Below, in pieces: positions 43,535 through 54,566 of a DNA stretch of 64,000 bases. Made by a program: the position numbers and the translations under genes. The notes under the pieces are model-generated. The model was not told where the DNA came from. It saw nothing but the letters and a program-made list of their open reading frames with translations, and made no database searches. Every line of letters begins with the position of its first letter. Position 1 is the stretch's first letter. This DNA comes from Heterotrichella gracilis (taxonomy: Eukaryota; Sar; Xanthophyceae; Tribonematales; Xanthonemataceae). The DNA lies in NCBI GenBank assembly GCA_032358255.1, contig JAULBX010005553.1, forward strand, positions 310,001 through 374,000, read 5' to 3'.

Positions 43535-45812
43535 TCACAGCACCCCCGGCAGCTGTATGTACGACCAGATGCTCCAAACCAGCGACATGGTGGTGGGCAG
43601 CAGCATGGCCAGGTGCAGCAGGTAGGTGCTCAGCTCAAGGCGCATGGCGCAGGGCTGGCCCCGGCGCGCTGCGTATGCCTCCCTGGACTTGCGCTCCAGG
43701 TACCACAGGGTGACCAAGGGCGTCACAAAGCCAAGCCACACGTGCAGCGTAGACAGCACCTGTGGGTACAATATACATATGTAAACATACAATAATAACC
43801 ATATGATAAACATGTGATGATTTATCAACCAGAATGAACTAGTGATTACACTGAAAGCGTTACCCTCCTGCCCACTACGGCCTCTACCATACCGGTACTG
43901 TTAGGGTCTAGGGATAGGGTTTGCCGAAATGCGGTACCCTCAATATTCATTTGTTTCGTTCACAATGTCACATGAACCTGATTCTTTCTGAACCCTACAT
44001 TCCTTATGCTAACACTAATATGTCCTCTACCACACCCTCACCTGCGGGCACACGCCGTCGCCATCCCTGGGCAGCGGCTGCGTGGTGAGGGTGAACACAG
44101 CGGTGAACTGGGTGAACAGCCGCGCAAAGGGCAGGAACACCTTGTCGGGCGGGCGGTGGATGGCGCAGGCGCGCACCACGGCCCACTGGTGCAGCAGCAG
44201 GGTGCCTGAGCTGAGTGGCAGGTGTATCCAGAACACGTGCTGGCACAGCAGGGGCATGGCCAGGGTGGAGTAGAGCACGTAGGGCCAGTGGGTGGCCAGG
44301 CTGTGGGCGCCCCACTGGGCGTGCAGCACCACCTGTGAGGTGTGGAGAGGGACAGCATTGGTAAAAAGGGTTTTTTTTTTTTTCTCCATTTGTTTTAAAA
44401 AGAAATCAGTGCAATCACGTACTCAGGCGCACCATATGTTTTTATTAATTATACCTTGGGGGTAATTGTTTTTGTGAAGTGGCGCCCACTGAGCCCCCCA
44501 GCAGAATCCGAAACCATGTGCAAAGGGCCCATACAATTTGCTCAACCGCACTGTTGTATACTTTTATTTCTAATTCTTACACCAACCTGTGCGTCATGGC
44601 TGAGCTTCACCAGCAGCATGAGCAGCCACCTCCAGCGCGCGTAGGCCCCCCGCCGCAGGCACAGGTAGGCCAGCAGCACAGGCAGCCAGTGCATGGCCAC
44701 CAGCACCTGATCAGCGGTGCTGCCCGTCCACTGCGCCACGGGCTGGCGCGTGTCTGGCGCCAGCTCGGTGCGCACGGCAGTCAGGATTTGGACCGCCAGG
44801 CACAGGCAGGCGCAGCCCACGTCGATTGGGTAGCGCTGGTCGGCGAAGTGGGCACCAAAGCCTGACTCCAGTACGGGGCAGGCAAAGCGCAGGGAGAGGA
44901 GGTGGGTGTGGGAGGGCCTGCAGGGTTAGGGTTTGGGGTTAGGGTTGAAGGGCAGCGAGAGGGTCAGGATGTAGGGTTGGGGGTTCAGCGCAGGGAGAGG
45001 AGGTGGGTGTGGGATGGCCTGCTTGAAGGGAGGAGCTGGGGTCGGGTCGCTCAGGCAGTCAAGAGTGGAGCAATACCATAGCATAACTGGAGGAAGGCGC
45101 GATTGACATGAGTCACAGGCGCATGTAGTTTGCCAAACGGGTAGCCACAAAAATGCCAGGGCTGCTTCATGCTGCATGCATTGCCTCTACCACGCTGGTA
45201 CCAGCACCGCCATGTGCGCCTGAATTTGCTTACGCCCTAAGTTAGGGTAAATGCAATGCATCCACACTGTATCTGCTCATGCTCCATGTCGGCCCCCCAC
45301 ATTCCTTATTAGGGTTCAAGGTTTAGGGTTAGGGATTAGGGTTGCAGGCACACACCGTATGGGCTCAAGGTCCATGTCGCCCCCCCATTCGCCCTCCTCG
45401 GGGACCGACTGCAGGCGATGCTGGGATGAAAAAGAGAACGAGCGGCGCGGTGGATATGTGGGTGCCTGCCTGCCTCCCTGGGGCTGGGATAGGTCGTCAA
45501 ATTGCTGGGCTTTTTCTTTGGGCGATGTGGCAAGGGGAGGTGAGGCATTGCCGCTGCAAAAAGTGGGGGAAGGGTCACATGTGAGGTGAGATTAGGAGGC
45601 CACCAGAACGTGGCGCCCATTGGCATGGGAGCATGCAAACCCTAGGGTATACCGTATTAGGCAGGTGCATATACAGGTTGTGCCTGTGCAGATACGCGCG
45701 CCGCTCATGGATTTGTGTGTGCTAGAGTTTCCATTGGCAGCTCAATGCAGGCAGAGCAGCCACTGACCTCAGGCGAGCTTCATCTCGACCCCGAGCTGAG
45801 TCAAAGCCACTG
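43535..45812 (-). CDS. Multi-pass membrane protein of unknown function
   Basis: In-phase exons on the minus strand: about 45812-45768, 45553-45356, 44917-44587, 44332-44042, 43759-43535 (stop); more 5' exons probably exist. The first two exons are soluble and polar (GFDSARGRDEARL, ASPPLATSPKEKAQQFDDL, ending GGDMDLEPI). The last three encode about six hydrophobic segments: VGCACLCLAVQILTAV, LVAMHWLPVLLAYLCLRRGA, RWRWLLMLLVKLSH, YVLYSTLAMPLLCQHVFWIH, LSTLHVWLGFVTPLVTLWYL and STYLLHLAMLLPTTMSLVW. Basic residues follow helices (RRGAYAR, LERKSREAYAARRG), suggesting cytosolic loops. I do not recognise the family. The junctions at 45356 and 44917 both have duplicated copies in the intron between them. 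Confidence 0.65.
44987..45022 (-). repeat. Copy of the 44917 acceptor and exon start
   Basis: AGCGCAGGGAGAGGAGGTGG followed by GTGTGGGAGGGCCTGC (44886-44921, covering the exon start and its AG on the minus strand) is repeated almost exactly at 44987-45022 (one visible difference, GGAGGG to GGATGG). Between them lies TTAGGGTTTGGGGTTAGGGT. Confidence 0.9.
45260..45299 (-). repeat. Copy of the 45356 exon end and donor
   Basis: On the minus strand the exon end GGCGACATGGACCTTGAGCC, then CATACGGTGTG (45390-45350), is matched by GCCGACATGGAGCATGAGCA, then GATACAGTGTG (45293-45263). GTTTAGGGTTAGGGATTAGG lies between the copies. Confidence 0.75.
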
Positions 45813-48467
45813 CTGTAGGCCTGGGTGGTTTCATCCCCTTCCGCACCAGTGCACCCGCCCCCTTGGTGCCACATCCCCAGCACGCTGTTCACACCGGCCC
45901 CTATGGTGGCGAGGAACCCTTGCGAGGGTATTGCGGCCAGGTTCAGGGTGCGGGGTTACTGGTGGCGAGAAACCCTTGCGGGGGTACTGTTGGGAAGCCT
46001 TTGGCAGGGGCTTGGAGGTGTGGGGCTTGGCCAAGGTGTTGGACCCAGGGGTGCAGGGTACAATCAAAGCGAGTAGGCACCACAGTCAGCCAGAGGGGCA
46101 CCTAGTCTCACGCCATGAGCTATGGCCTGGCCCAGCCGGCATGGCGAACCTGAATACACGAGATGGGATGGTACTCAGGCGTTTTGCCAGTGTGCTGAGG
46201 GTGCCGCAGTGAAGACTAGTGTGAAATGACCACCACAGCAGAGGTAGTGAGGCTGCCTGGCTGCTGGATGGGATGCAGTGCAGTGGTGATGGATGCGCCT
46301 GTGCTGAGGCGCGTTGCAGTTGCCTACTGCCTACTGGTGGAGTCCGCCTGCGTTGTGGTCTGTCCCTGACAGGCAGCACGGGCAGCACTGAGGCTATCTC
46401 ACCGCAGTCCTACCTCAGGATCAGGGCAGTGGCTGCAGCACACCTGTCTTTTTGCACTGTTGACGCTACTGTGGGAGTGGCAGAGGTGCGTTGATAATGA
46501 GGGGCTGCGTGCCCTGCTGTCACTCCTGGAGGTGCCCTGTGAGTTCCACAGTACAAGGTCAGCAGCCAAACACAGCACAGTGACACGAGCCACCACCAGC
46601 AGTACCGCACGGCAGCAGGTATGACAGTGCAACCCATTCTTGCCCTAGCCACTGGTTGAAGCTTTCAACCAAACACAGCACTATCAGGTACAGCACGTTT
46701 CCTGTAGACTTTTGAAAACTTCCAGGTATGACAGTACAACCCAGTGGGTGCACTTTCAACACTTCTTTAAAAGACACAGCTGCCTAGGCAGTGGTTACGG
46801 TCTAAGTTGATTCAGCTGTGCCATGGTGGTTTGCTGCATGACCGTATCAAGTAGAGTTGCTGGTGCACGAGAAGGCCTCACCCACAACGACCCCGCAACT
46901 GCACGCTCAATTGGGATTACGAGAACGTCAGTTGAGCTCTCCACACGCGATAGAGGCCATCACTCTAGGGAACGCACTAGGGTTAAAAGCTTGGTATACT
47001 GGTGCCAGCACTTTGCAATACATCTATCACCCTTATCGGGTTGCTTTTCCATCCGACAGCAAATGAAGCAACTTCTACAACAACGCTCGCCCACCAACAG
47101 GTACAGTACCACAGGAGACAGGGTGGGGTCCAAGAGCAGAGGCATGCGGACATGCACCTGAGGAGCACCCACCAGCGTGTGTAGGCACCACGATCCAACC
47201 TCGAAGAAGGTACACCACGCGGCCTTGCCGGAGCTGCTGAAGAGATATCAGTCGACTCAACCCTGGTTTGCTATAGTATGTGCTGAGCCCACGTTGCAAC
47301 CTGACCCTTGTGCAGGGTTCAATCCGCAGAGTGGGTTTTAGTAAGACACAACGCAGCGGCACTAGTAGCCGACTTACAAGCCGCGAGCGAAGGGATCAGG
47401 GCACAGCGTGAGCAAGTTTGCGTGCGTGTATATCTACCGTGGCGCTGCGATAAAGCAGGTTCACGCGGCTAGGCCTAGAGATGTCGTGGCAGAGGTGCCA
47501 CGACTTTCGTTTAGCACTGGTACGACCTACCTATACGAGGTACATACAGCCAGGCTTCGGCACATAGTTGGCTAATAGACTCAAGTGGCCCACTCTCCAC
47601 CATCTAACCTTCCATCAGACTTGATGTTTCTAGAACATCCAGGGGTGTTTTACATGACGTGAACCCAAAAGTGTATCTGTTGCAGCTAAAAAGTGCCACT
47701 GTTTCATATAGCTCGTGATAAAGTGCCATGGCGTCACGTTACGCTGGAGCACGCACCGTACCAGTTTACCACCACAATGGGCTCTAGCAACTACCCCACC
47801 CAGCTAGTGTCCTGACTTCAGTATGGCGTGGGCATTCGCTTACAAGGGTACGGTCATGGGCACTTTGCTTCCTGCATCGACCACTAACACAGCTGAAAGC
47901 GTTGTTTGCAGTCCCACCGTTTCAGTTAGTGACTCAACTGGTGAGCTTGGGGCAGGTCAAGAAGCTACCCCTATTTGAAGCACCTCATATGACCAAGCAT
48001 GCCAACACATGCTGCCAGCTTTTCAGTGGCACAGTCAGTGGCACTGCCCAGCACACTGGTACAACCACCTCACAAGACCTTAAGCTTGCAGCCTGGCGGA
48101 TAGATTTACAGCCCACAAACAGCAGAGCACTGCAGACGGCAAGCAGCCGCAACTTGCAACAGCACACTGTCATCACTCTCCTCCAATAAATACCGCGCAG
48201 CACATAGCACAGCTCAAGCCCTCTGTGTCGTCTCAAAAAATTGCCAGTGCCATATCAGCCATCATCTATCGCTGGGCCAGGGTCAATGCCCAAACCCTGC
48301 TGCAGCCCAGATATCCCAGCTCAAAACCCTCCTGTAGGGTTTCTCCACAAGTGCGTCCAACCCTCTGGAAGCCCCCTCACATCAAAACCCTCCATCAATG
48401 CCACCCCACTTGCTGCGCCAGGTGCACCCCCTCCTGGGACACGCCAGCACAGCCCCCCGCAGCCCCA
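45813..48467. other. Long region without a clear gene; short repeats and a possible paralogue relic
   Basis: No complete gene was found. There is a direct repeat at 45904-45933 and 45960-45989 (GGTGGCGAGGAACCCTTGCG and GGTGGCGAGAAACCCTTGCG), and another at about 46616-46634 and 46724-46742 (GGTATGACAGTGCAACCCA and GGTATGACAGTACAACCCA). On the minus strand, 47198-47150 reads DRGAYTRWWVLL, resembling RRGAYARWRWLL of the membrane protein next door, so this may be a decayed duplicate of that gene. Upstream exons of the membrane protein gene may also lie here. Confidence 0.4.
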
Positions 48468-50720
48468 TCACACCCGCGTGGCGGGTGGCGCAAAGGACCC
48501 CACCACCTGCTTCAGCACCGCCTCGTAGGTGCCCGCATCCGCCGCCAGGCACTGCGCGGTGACGGTGTACAGGCGGTTGTAGGTGCCGTTGAAGGACATG
48601 GCAACCACGGACTGCAGGTTGCGCTGCGGCAGGTCCTCTCCCGCCTTGACACTGTACTCCACGAAGTACATGTTGCTGCGCTCACGTGCGTCAAGGAGCT
48701 TAGCGATCTGTGGGGCGGGGCGAGAGAGTAGGGGTGAGAAACGCTTGGGAGGGTAGTATATGAAAGAAATCTTTGCGCGCCTGAGCTGCTCACAAAGCCC
48801 ACACGCCAGTAACAATATGGCAATATAATTCCTTCATGTATGCAAATGGCCTTCAGTACAATTTTGAAGTCGTGGTACTTTACGATTTCAATGCTGCTGT
48901 GCTGGCATGCATCAAGGAGGTTGCCAAATGGGTAGGTGGGGGCGGGGAGAGCGGGGGTGAGAAACCCTGGAAGGGCAGTTCTTGACAGGCTTCTGCACAG
49001 GCCTCCTCACCGATAACAATAGATTATTTAAATTTATAATCAAAATGGTATGAATATCTGTGGCACGTCCACTCACCCTGCATGGAGTGTGCATGCACAG
49101 TATCGTGTCTGCTGAGTGAAATGTTCAGCAGCTATGCAACCCACACAGTGACCACATTGCACACTGGTTGATTGCGCCCCAGGTGGTGAGGGCGCACGCA
49201 ACCCTTGCGTAGGGTTTCTGCACGCACCACGATTGGCTCGTCCTTGGGCCGCGCCCACATGGGCGCCTTGAGCAGGAAGCTCCTGTCCATTGAGTTGACC
49301 AGGCCGATGCCAAAGTCGTATGCGGAGCCAAAGGAGCCCATCCGGGTGTAGTCCGCGCCCACGTTGGTGATCACGATGCTCACGTTCACGTCGGGGTTCT
49401 CGGCCACATACCTGCGGGGTATTGGAGGTCACTCCCAGCAAAGTGTGCACACCTGACTATGCATGACACACCATCCTTGCACACATGGCTATGCCGCAAC
49501 ACTTCTGCTGCTAAACACCCTACATATGCCTATTTTTAGACCCTTGAACCAGGCTTACACAACAAGTTCAACAACCGTGGCCATTAACCATCCACTGCAG
49601 GGGTCGCCTCCGTGGGCCCCAAACACCTCTCCAAACAGCTCCCTAAACCCTACACCTAAACCCTGGCGCACCATGCTAGTACGCGTCTCGCCCCCGTGGC
49701 CCCAGTGAAGCCGCTGCCGCCTGACACCTGGCCGCTGCCCGCCACCCACCCTGCAAACATCACACAGTAGGGTTTACTGCATGGACTAATTTCTACGGTG
49801 TTCACAACCGCTACAATGCAGCTGCCCACCCCCTGAGAGCTGCTGCGTGCACTGAAAATGAGGTTTCAACTGCAGGGACAAGGTGAGCTGTGCTACCATG
49901 ACCAGTCAAAGCGCGCACTTGCATGCTTGGTATTGCAGCGGGTGGCATATGCGTGTACGTGGAGATGGCCTGGGTACCGATATGGCATAGCTGCTGCACA
50001 ATGTTGCAGGGAGGGACCATGGTGCAGCAGCTGTCAGGTCGTTAGCCAGGTAGCTGCATGTGTGCCTGTGCATATGCACGGCCAAGTGCGTGGGCCGCAT
50101 ATCAGGGTGCCGATGCAAGCGCATTCCACTGCAATGTGCGTACCCTCTGGCACTTGTATGGAGAAGTTGTCTACGGGGTCGCTGTAGGTGCTATAAGAGA
50201 GGCTGCCTGCAAGCCACACAGGTTCAGGGTCTTATATCAGAAACTTTATGACGCATAATGTAGAAAAGGGACTGGAGGTATTTCATGCACCACCTGGCAG
50301 TAGGGTGACGCCAATGTGGATGCCCCCAAGTGTGGGTGCAAAGTGGGGCAGCGCCGGGCAGGTATACCAGTTTGCACCACAACCTGTCATCCCTGCCATG
50401 TCGATGCGCAACTGAGGGGACTGGCGGCCAGCGCATTTAGGTTTGTGATTGGGTTGATCACAACATGAGTCCTGCATGCGACTCTTTACAAGCTTGCCCA
50501 GCATCTGAGCACACTGTACCTGCGTTTGCTGGCAGCGTTTGCAACTGAGACCCTATCAGCGCCGCGCCAAAACCCTGCAGTAGGGTTCTTCGCCCAAAAC
50601 CTTGGCCTTGCTCTTGCCTTTGTGCTGAGGCTGCTGCTGGTTGTTGCTCCCCGATTTCACATCTGCTGGCTGCTCGGAAAGGGAGGGTGCGGCAGCTTTT
50701 GTGCGCTGAGGGGTGGGACA
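48468..50720 (-). CDS. PsbP-domain thylakoid lumen protein
   Basis: Exons on the minus strand, all in phase: 50720-50520, 50206-50144, 49750-49672, 49411-49228, 48707-48468 (TGA); the exon with the start codon is upstream and not identified. The first visible exon is a chloroplast transit region ending in a twin-arginine lumenal signal: GRRTLLQGFGAALIGS, LQTLPANA, where ANA is a likely cleavage site. The mature part follows the PsbP fold in order: YSDPVDNFSIQVPEGW, SGFTGATGARRVLAWY, NPDVNVSIVITNVGADYTRM, GSFGSAYDFGIGLVNSMDRS, ERSNMYFVEYSVKAGEDLPQ and FNGTYNRLYTVTAQCLA. PsbP and its relatives act at the lumenal face of photosystem II or as assembly factors for PSI, PSII or NDH. A Tat-type signal and the divergence from canonical PsbP suggest a PsbP-like or PPD paralogue. 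About 235 residues are visible. Confidence 0.9.
48896..48979 (-). repeat. Copy of the last PsbP-gene acceptor and exon start
   Basis: The intron end and exon start at 48675-48755 recur at 48896-48979, about 220 bases further into the intron. GGGGTGAGAAACGCTTGGGA matches GGGGTGAGAAACCCTGGAAG, and GTGCGTCAAGGAGCTTAGCG matches ATGCATCAAGGAGGTTGCCA, in the same order. The copy has lost the AG at the matching place. Confidence 0.8.
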
Positions 50721-52481
50721 CTGCAAGGGGGAGATGATACAGTTAAGTCGCCATGGTTGTCAAACACAGGCTGCTTTGCTGCTTGAATGCTACTGTACTT
50801 GAAAATGCTACTGTACTTGAAATGCTACTGTACTTCTTAACGTGTACATTACAGTCTTGGGCCTTATAAGCAACCCAGTGGTACAGTGGCATAGACTGGC
50901 AAAAGCCTAGCGGACTCTTTCAGGTGGAATAAGCCATGTGGGCAACACAGGCCAAGTACGATCCAGGACTGCAACCGTAGTCCTGTGGGCATATTCTCTC
51001 TGTCTTTTGGGCTCATAACTGGCTGAGCAACCGGCTGAGTGAGACGCCCCGATATGCATGCATGGGCCACAAAAAACATACCGGGTGGCACAGCCCCAAA
51101 GTGAGCCTCTGCACCTAGCAGTTCATTCTACAAACAGTCACAGACGATATGTCTATAACACATCAAACGCCTGGTATCACAACTGGGGGTGGTCGTATGT
51201 TGCTTGCTGATACGCCAAGATAGGAGGACAGCATGGGCACACCAACTTCTTGTCCTGGCTCTGGGCAGCAATACCATGGTCATGTGACACGACGCTTAGA
51301 CCTCTATTGTACCGAAACATCAAGACTGGCATCAAGTGCTTACTACACGCATCAATACCTCCCCTTGGGCACTTCCTTAGTGAAGTTTCGTGCTACTGCA
51401 TGCGCACCACGTGAGGTGAACCCGACTCCCGCTGGCCGTGTCTGTACTGCGTGAAGTGCCATCGTTTCTATCCACAACACACGGAAAATGAGATAAGCAG
51501 TACTGGGGCAGTCAAGCAGGGGATGAGATCTTGAACGACCCAAAATCTCTACTATGTGCCACAACCACAACGTCAGGCGAGCAGCAATTTTCACGGTGTC
51601 TTTGCTACTAGCAACAATACCACTAGTTTTCACCGTATTTACGCCGCTGTTGCAACACCTTCTGGCTTTTAAACGTGTGGATGGTTTGTCCCTAGCCACG
51701 GAGTGGCTTCTGCCACATAGGGTTTTGTGGCCATGGAGTGAGCAAGGACCCGATGCTGGGCAGCCTGTTGTGCACTAGCACCGGCATAGCTAGGGGCAAC
51801 ACCCATCCACGTTTTTTGCAGTTTTTCAATCCTTTCCCTCTGCAGCTTGGCATATGTTCGCTGCCATAAGTTTGTGCAGTGCATGCCATGTGCGTTAAGA
51901 GGCCATGTCGTCAAGCGGTATGTAGGTGCTTCAATGTTCCACCCAGCCTTTGGTCATATACAACTGCGATCTAAAAATTCAGAACCCACTGGTTACATTC
52001 TTCCTCGCCCCGGCTTCAGTGTCTACAGGAGCAACAAGGGACACCGCCTAGGACTGTATGCGCCTCACGGATTATTATGTATTGCAATGCAGAATACCCT
52101 TTTGTTGCAGTCTACCTAGCCTTGATGGCAGTCACTATTCTTGGGTTCAGACACCGGTCAAGTCAGTTATGCTGCACTGGGCAGCAATGAAAGCTAGGAA
52201 AAGTATCACTCACAGCAGCAAGAATATGGAAGCACATTGCAAATAATAGCAGCCAGCAAGGCTAAAGAATGGTGGGATAAGCAACACAACTACTGCTACT
52301 ACTACATAATGTACACAGTCCAGTTAGCCTACCACAAATTTCAATTTGTTGCTATTGGCTGCCAATCATGCTGGCCCGAAGAAGCACACAATACTTGTTC
52401 AAATTTCCCTCCAGTGTGGGCTCGTGATGAAATACAATGCTGTCGACAACGCTTGTGGAGTACATGTTTGCTGGGCGATCA
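50721..52481. other. Region between PsbP-like and kinase genes
   Basis: It should contain the start exon of the PsbP-like gene. A minus-strand frame around 51890-51800 reads LWQRTYAKLQRERIEKLQ, which looks coding-like but is isolated. Otherwise I see no gene. The tandem repeat at 50785-50836 is listed separately. Confidence 0.35.
50785..50836 (+). repeat. Three tandem copies of a 17-base unit
   Basis: AATGCTACTGTACTTGA repeated three times with one- or two-base length differences; the unit itself is unremarkable. It sits just upstream of the first visible PsbP-gene exon. Confidence 0.9.
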
Positions 52482-53920
52482 TCAAATCTTCTGCACATCG
52501 CTACCGAGCTGCCGCGGCTGCGTTACGCTCGAAAACTCAAGCTCCAACTGGCGGCCAGAGGTCAGCACACAGCTGCCATCTGCACAGGCGCCCCGCAACC
52601 ACTCGTGCTCCAGTGCTGCGCTGGCGCTGAGGCGGTGGCCCACGTCCCTGTTGAGCAGCTTGCCCACAAAGTCTGCTGCTGCTGTCGATAAGTGGCCCCA
52701 GTCGCCCTCAGGGAACTGCACCTCTGCGCCCAGGATATCCAGCATCACCCTCATGGGCGTGAGATCAGACATGTCCCTCCACAAGGGGTGCCGCCCCGCC
52801 AGGCACTGGTACAGCACCACCCCCAGCGCCCACATGTCACAGGCTTCGCTGTACTGCTGCATGAACACCTCTGGGGCGATGTAGAGCGGTGTGCCGGTGC
52901 GCTTCTCGGCCGCTTGCCCAGGCAGGACCCGCTGCGCCAGGTTGAAGTCAGCCACCTTGATCTTGAAGCTGCAAGTGCTGGACTTGAGGCCCAGCTGGCA
53001 CTCGGGGTCTGGGTACTTGTACTTGAGCAGGAAGTTGGCGGGCTTGACGTCGCCATAGACCACCCCCTTTTCATGGCAGACTTTCAGAGCCTTGAGGACG
53101 CTCACAGCAACTGCCAGTGCTTCTTGCTCGGTCAGCTTGCCACAAGTCTGCACGAGAGGTGGGTAATTATCAGCACGGCATCACCAACCAACAAGCTTGC
53201 CCAACGGTCAAAGCAAAGCAAACTGGAGATAGCAGCCACTCACCCTGCAAAAGCTCTCCAAATCACCTCCATGGCACAGCTCTGTGACAATGTAGACGTT
53301 GTCCGCATCCTGCAATAGTAATTTTGCAGGTCAATAAGGCATCTTACTGCACTGGACTTCACAGCTGGGTCCAACCACTATCTTCCCGGCCCTCTGCTCA
53401 CCTCGTAGACTCCAAACAGCTGCAACACGTCAGCACACTCTTGCGCCTCTTCCAACAGCGCGATCTGCACCAGCACGTTCACAGGTTATGCCATGGCCAC
53501 AAATTCAGCCAAAGGCGGGAAGCTGTGACCCAGCCAGCCACACACCTCGTTGTGTATTTTGCCCAAGTGGCGGTCTTGGGGAACGCCCTCCTTCCTCTTG
53601 GGGATGACCTTGGTAGCGCACGACACCCCAACGCGATCGACACACTCGTAGACCGAGGCAAAGCTGCCCTGCCCCAACAACCCTTCCAGCTTGTAGTCCT
53701 GGTGGAAGTCGTGACCGTGCCACCGGGGGGAGGCGACGATCTCCGAGGGGGCGGCTGATGCTTGGCAATGCTTGGCCACCACCATCCGTGTGGGCTTGGA
53801 TAGCAACCGTGGGTGGGAAGCCAGCGGCCTCCCACTGACACACGCCATCTGGTGCGTGGTTTGCCTGGCTGAAAGGGGCAGCTGGCCAAGCACGTGCTGT
53901 GCCGTCAAGAACCCAGCCAT
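52482..53920 (-). CDS. CDPK/CAMK-like protein kinase with altered catalytic motifs, possible plastid transit peptide
   Basis: Four in-phase exons: 53920-53546, 53464-53402, 53309-53244, 53147-52482, giving 389 residues. The first 55 residues (MAGFLTAQHVLGQLPLSARQ and on) are Ser/Arg/Ala-rich with few acids, like a chloroplast transit peptide. The kinase domain has a normal glycine loop (LLGQGSFASVYE), the VAIK Lys (CATKVIPK), an Asp-Ala/Asn hinge region (YIVTELCHGGDLESF), and APE (GTPLYIAPEVF) with DMWALGVVLYQCLAGRHPLW. The catalytic loop is YGDVKPANFLL instead of HRDLKPENFLL, keeping the catalytic Asp, Lys and Asn, and the DFG motif reads DFN. Activity may therefore be low or atypical. No EF-hands follow. 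The substrate is unknown. Confidence 0.85.
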
Positions 53921-54566
53921 GGTGCAGACGGTCCAATAGAACGACAGTGTCAAAAACTGCTACAATATCGCCTAACCCAACATATGCGTGTGGGGAATTG
54001 CAGTGCCAATGTAGTGTATTATTGTGTAAAGGGCATTCCGCAAACCTCGAACACCCTCACACCGAGGTGGGTAAAACTACCCACGAGGGAGCGAAGCACA
54101 AGGGTTGCTCAAGGCAAGTACGGCAATACAGGTGTCAACAAGCAGTATCCTTGCAGATCTTGCAGTGCATTCTATTGCTGCAAAGTGGGTAATGCGTGCG
54201 TATATGGCTGTGGCGAGCATCTCGTTTCGTTGCGCGCGAGTTTGAACGTCACTCGATTGGCGAACAGTTGAGCATGGTGCCAGCGCGGCAGCTGCCTTGC
54301 ATGCGCTCACAGATCGCCACGTGTACTGAATAAAACGCCCAAATAAAATGGGCATTTCAACTAAATAGGATTTTAGTTTTTTTCACTTGAAGTGACTACT
54401 ATTGGCCTGTAAGAAATGGGGCTGCGACTTGAAACCTTGAGTCTATGGCAAGTCAAGTGGTGGCAACGCACTGCCAGCCCACATCGGCATTAAATTTTCG
54501 GGCCCAATGCAAATAGCACCCTTAATAATGAAAGTGGCAATATAGAGCCAGCGTTGTCAAACTCCC
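53921..54566. other. Spacer between kinase and glycosyltransferase genes
   Basis: Upstream of the kinase start and downstream of the glycosyltransferase stop, both on the minus strand. No coding signal. An AT-rich stretch at 54330-54390 could be the 3' flank or a promoter element. Confidence 0.45.
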
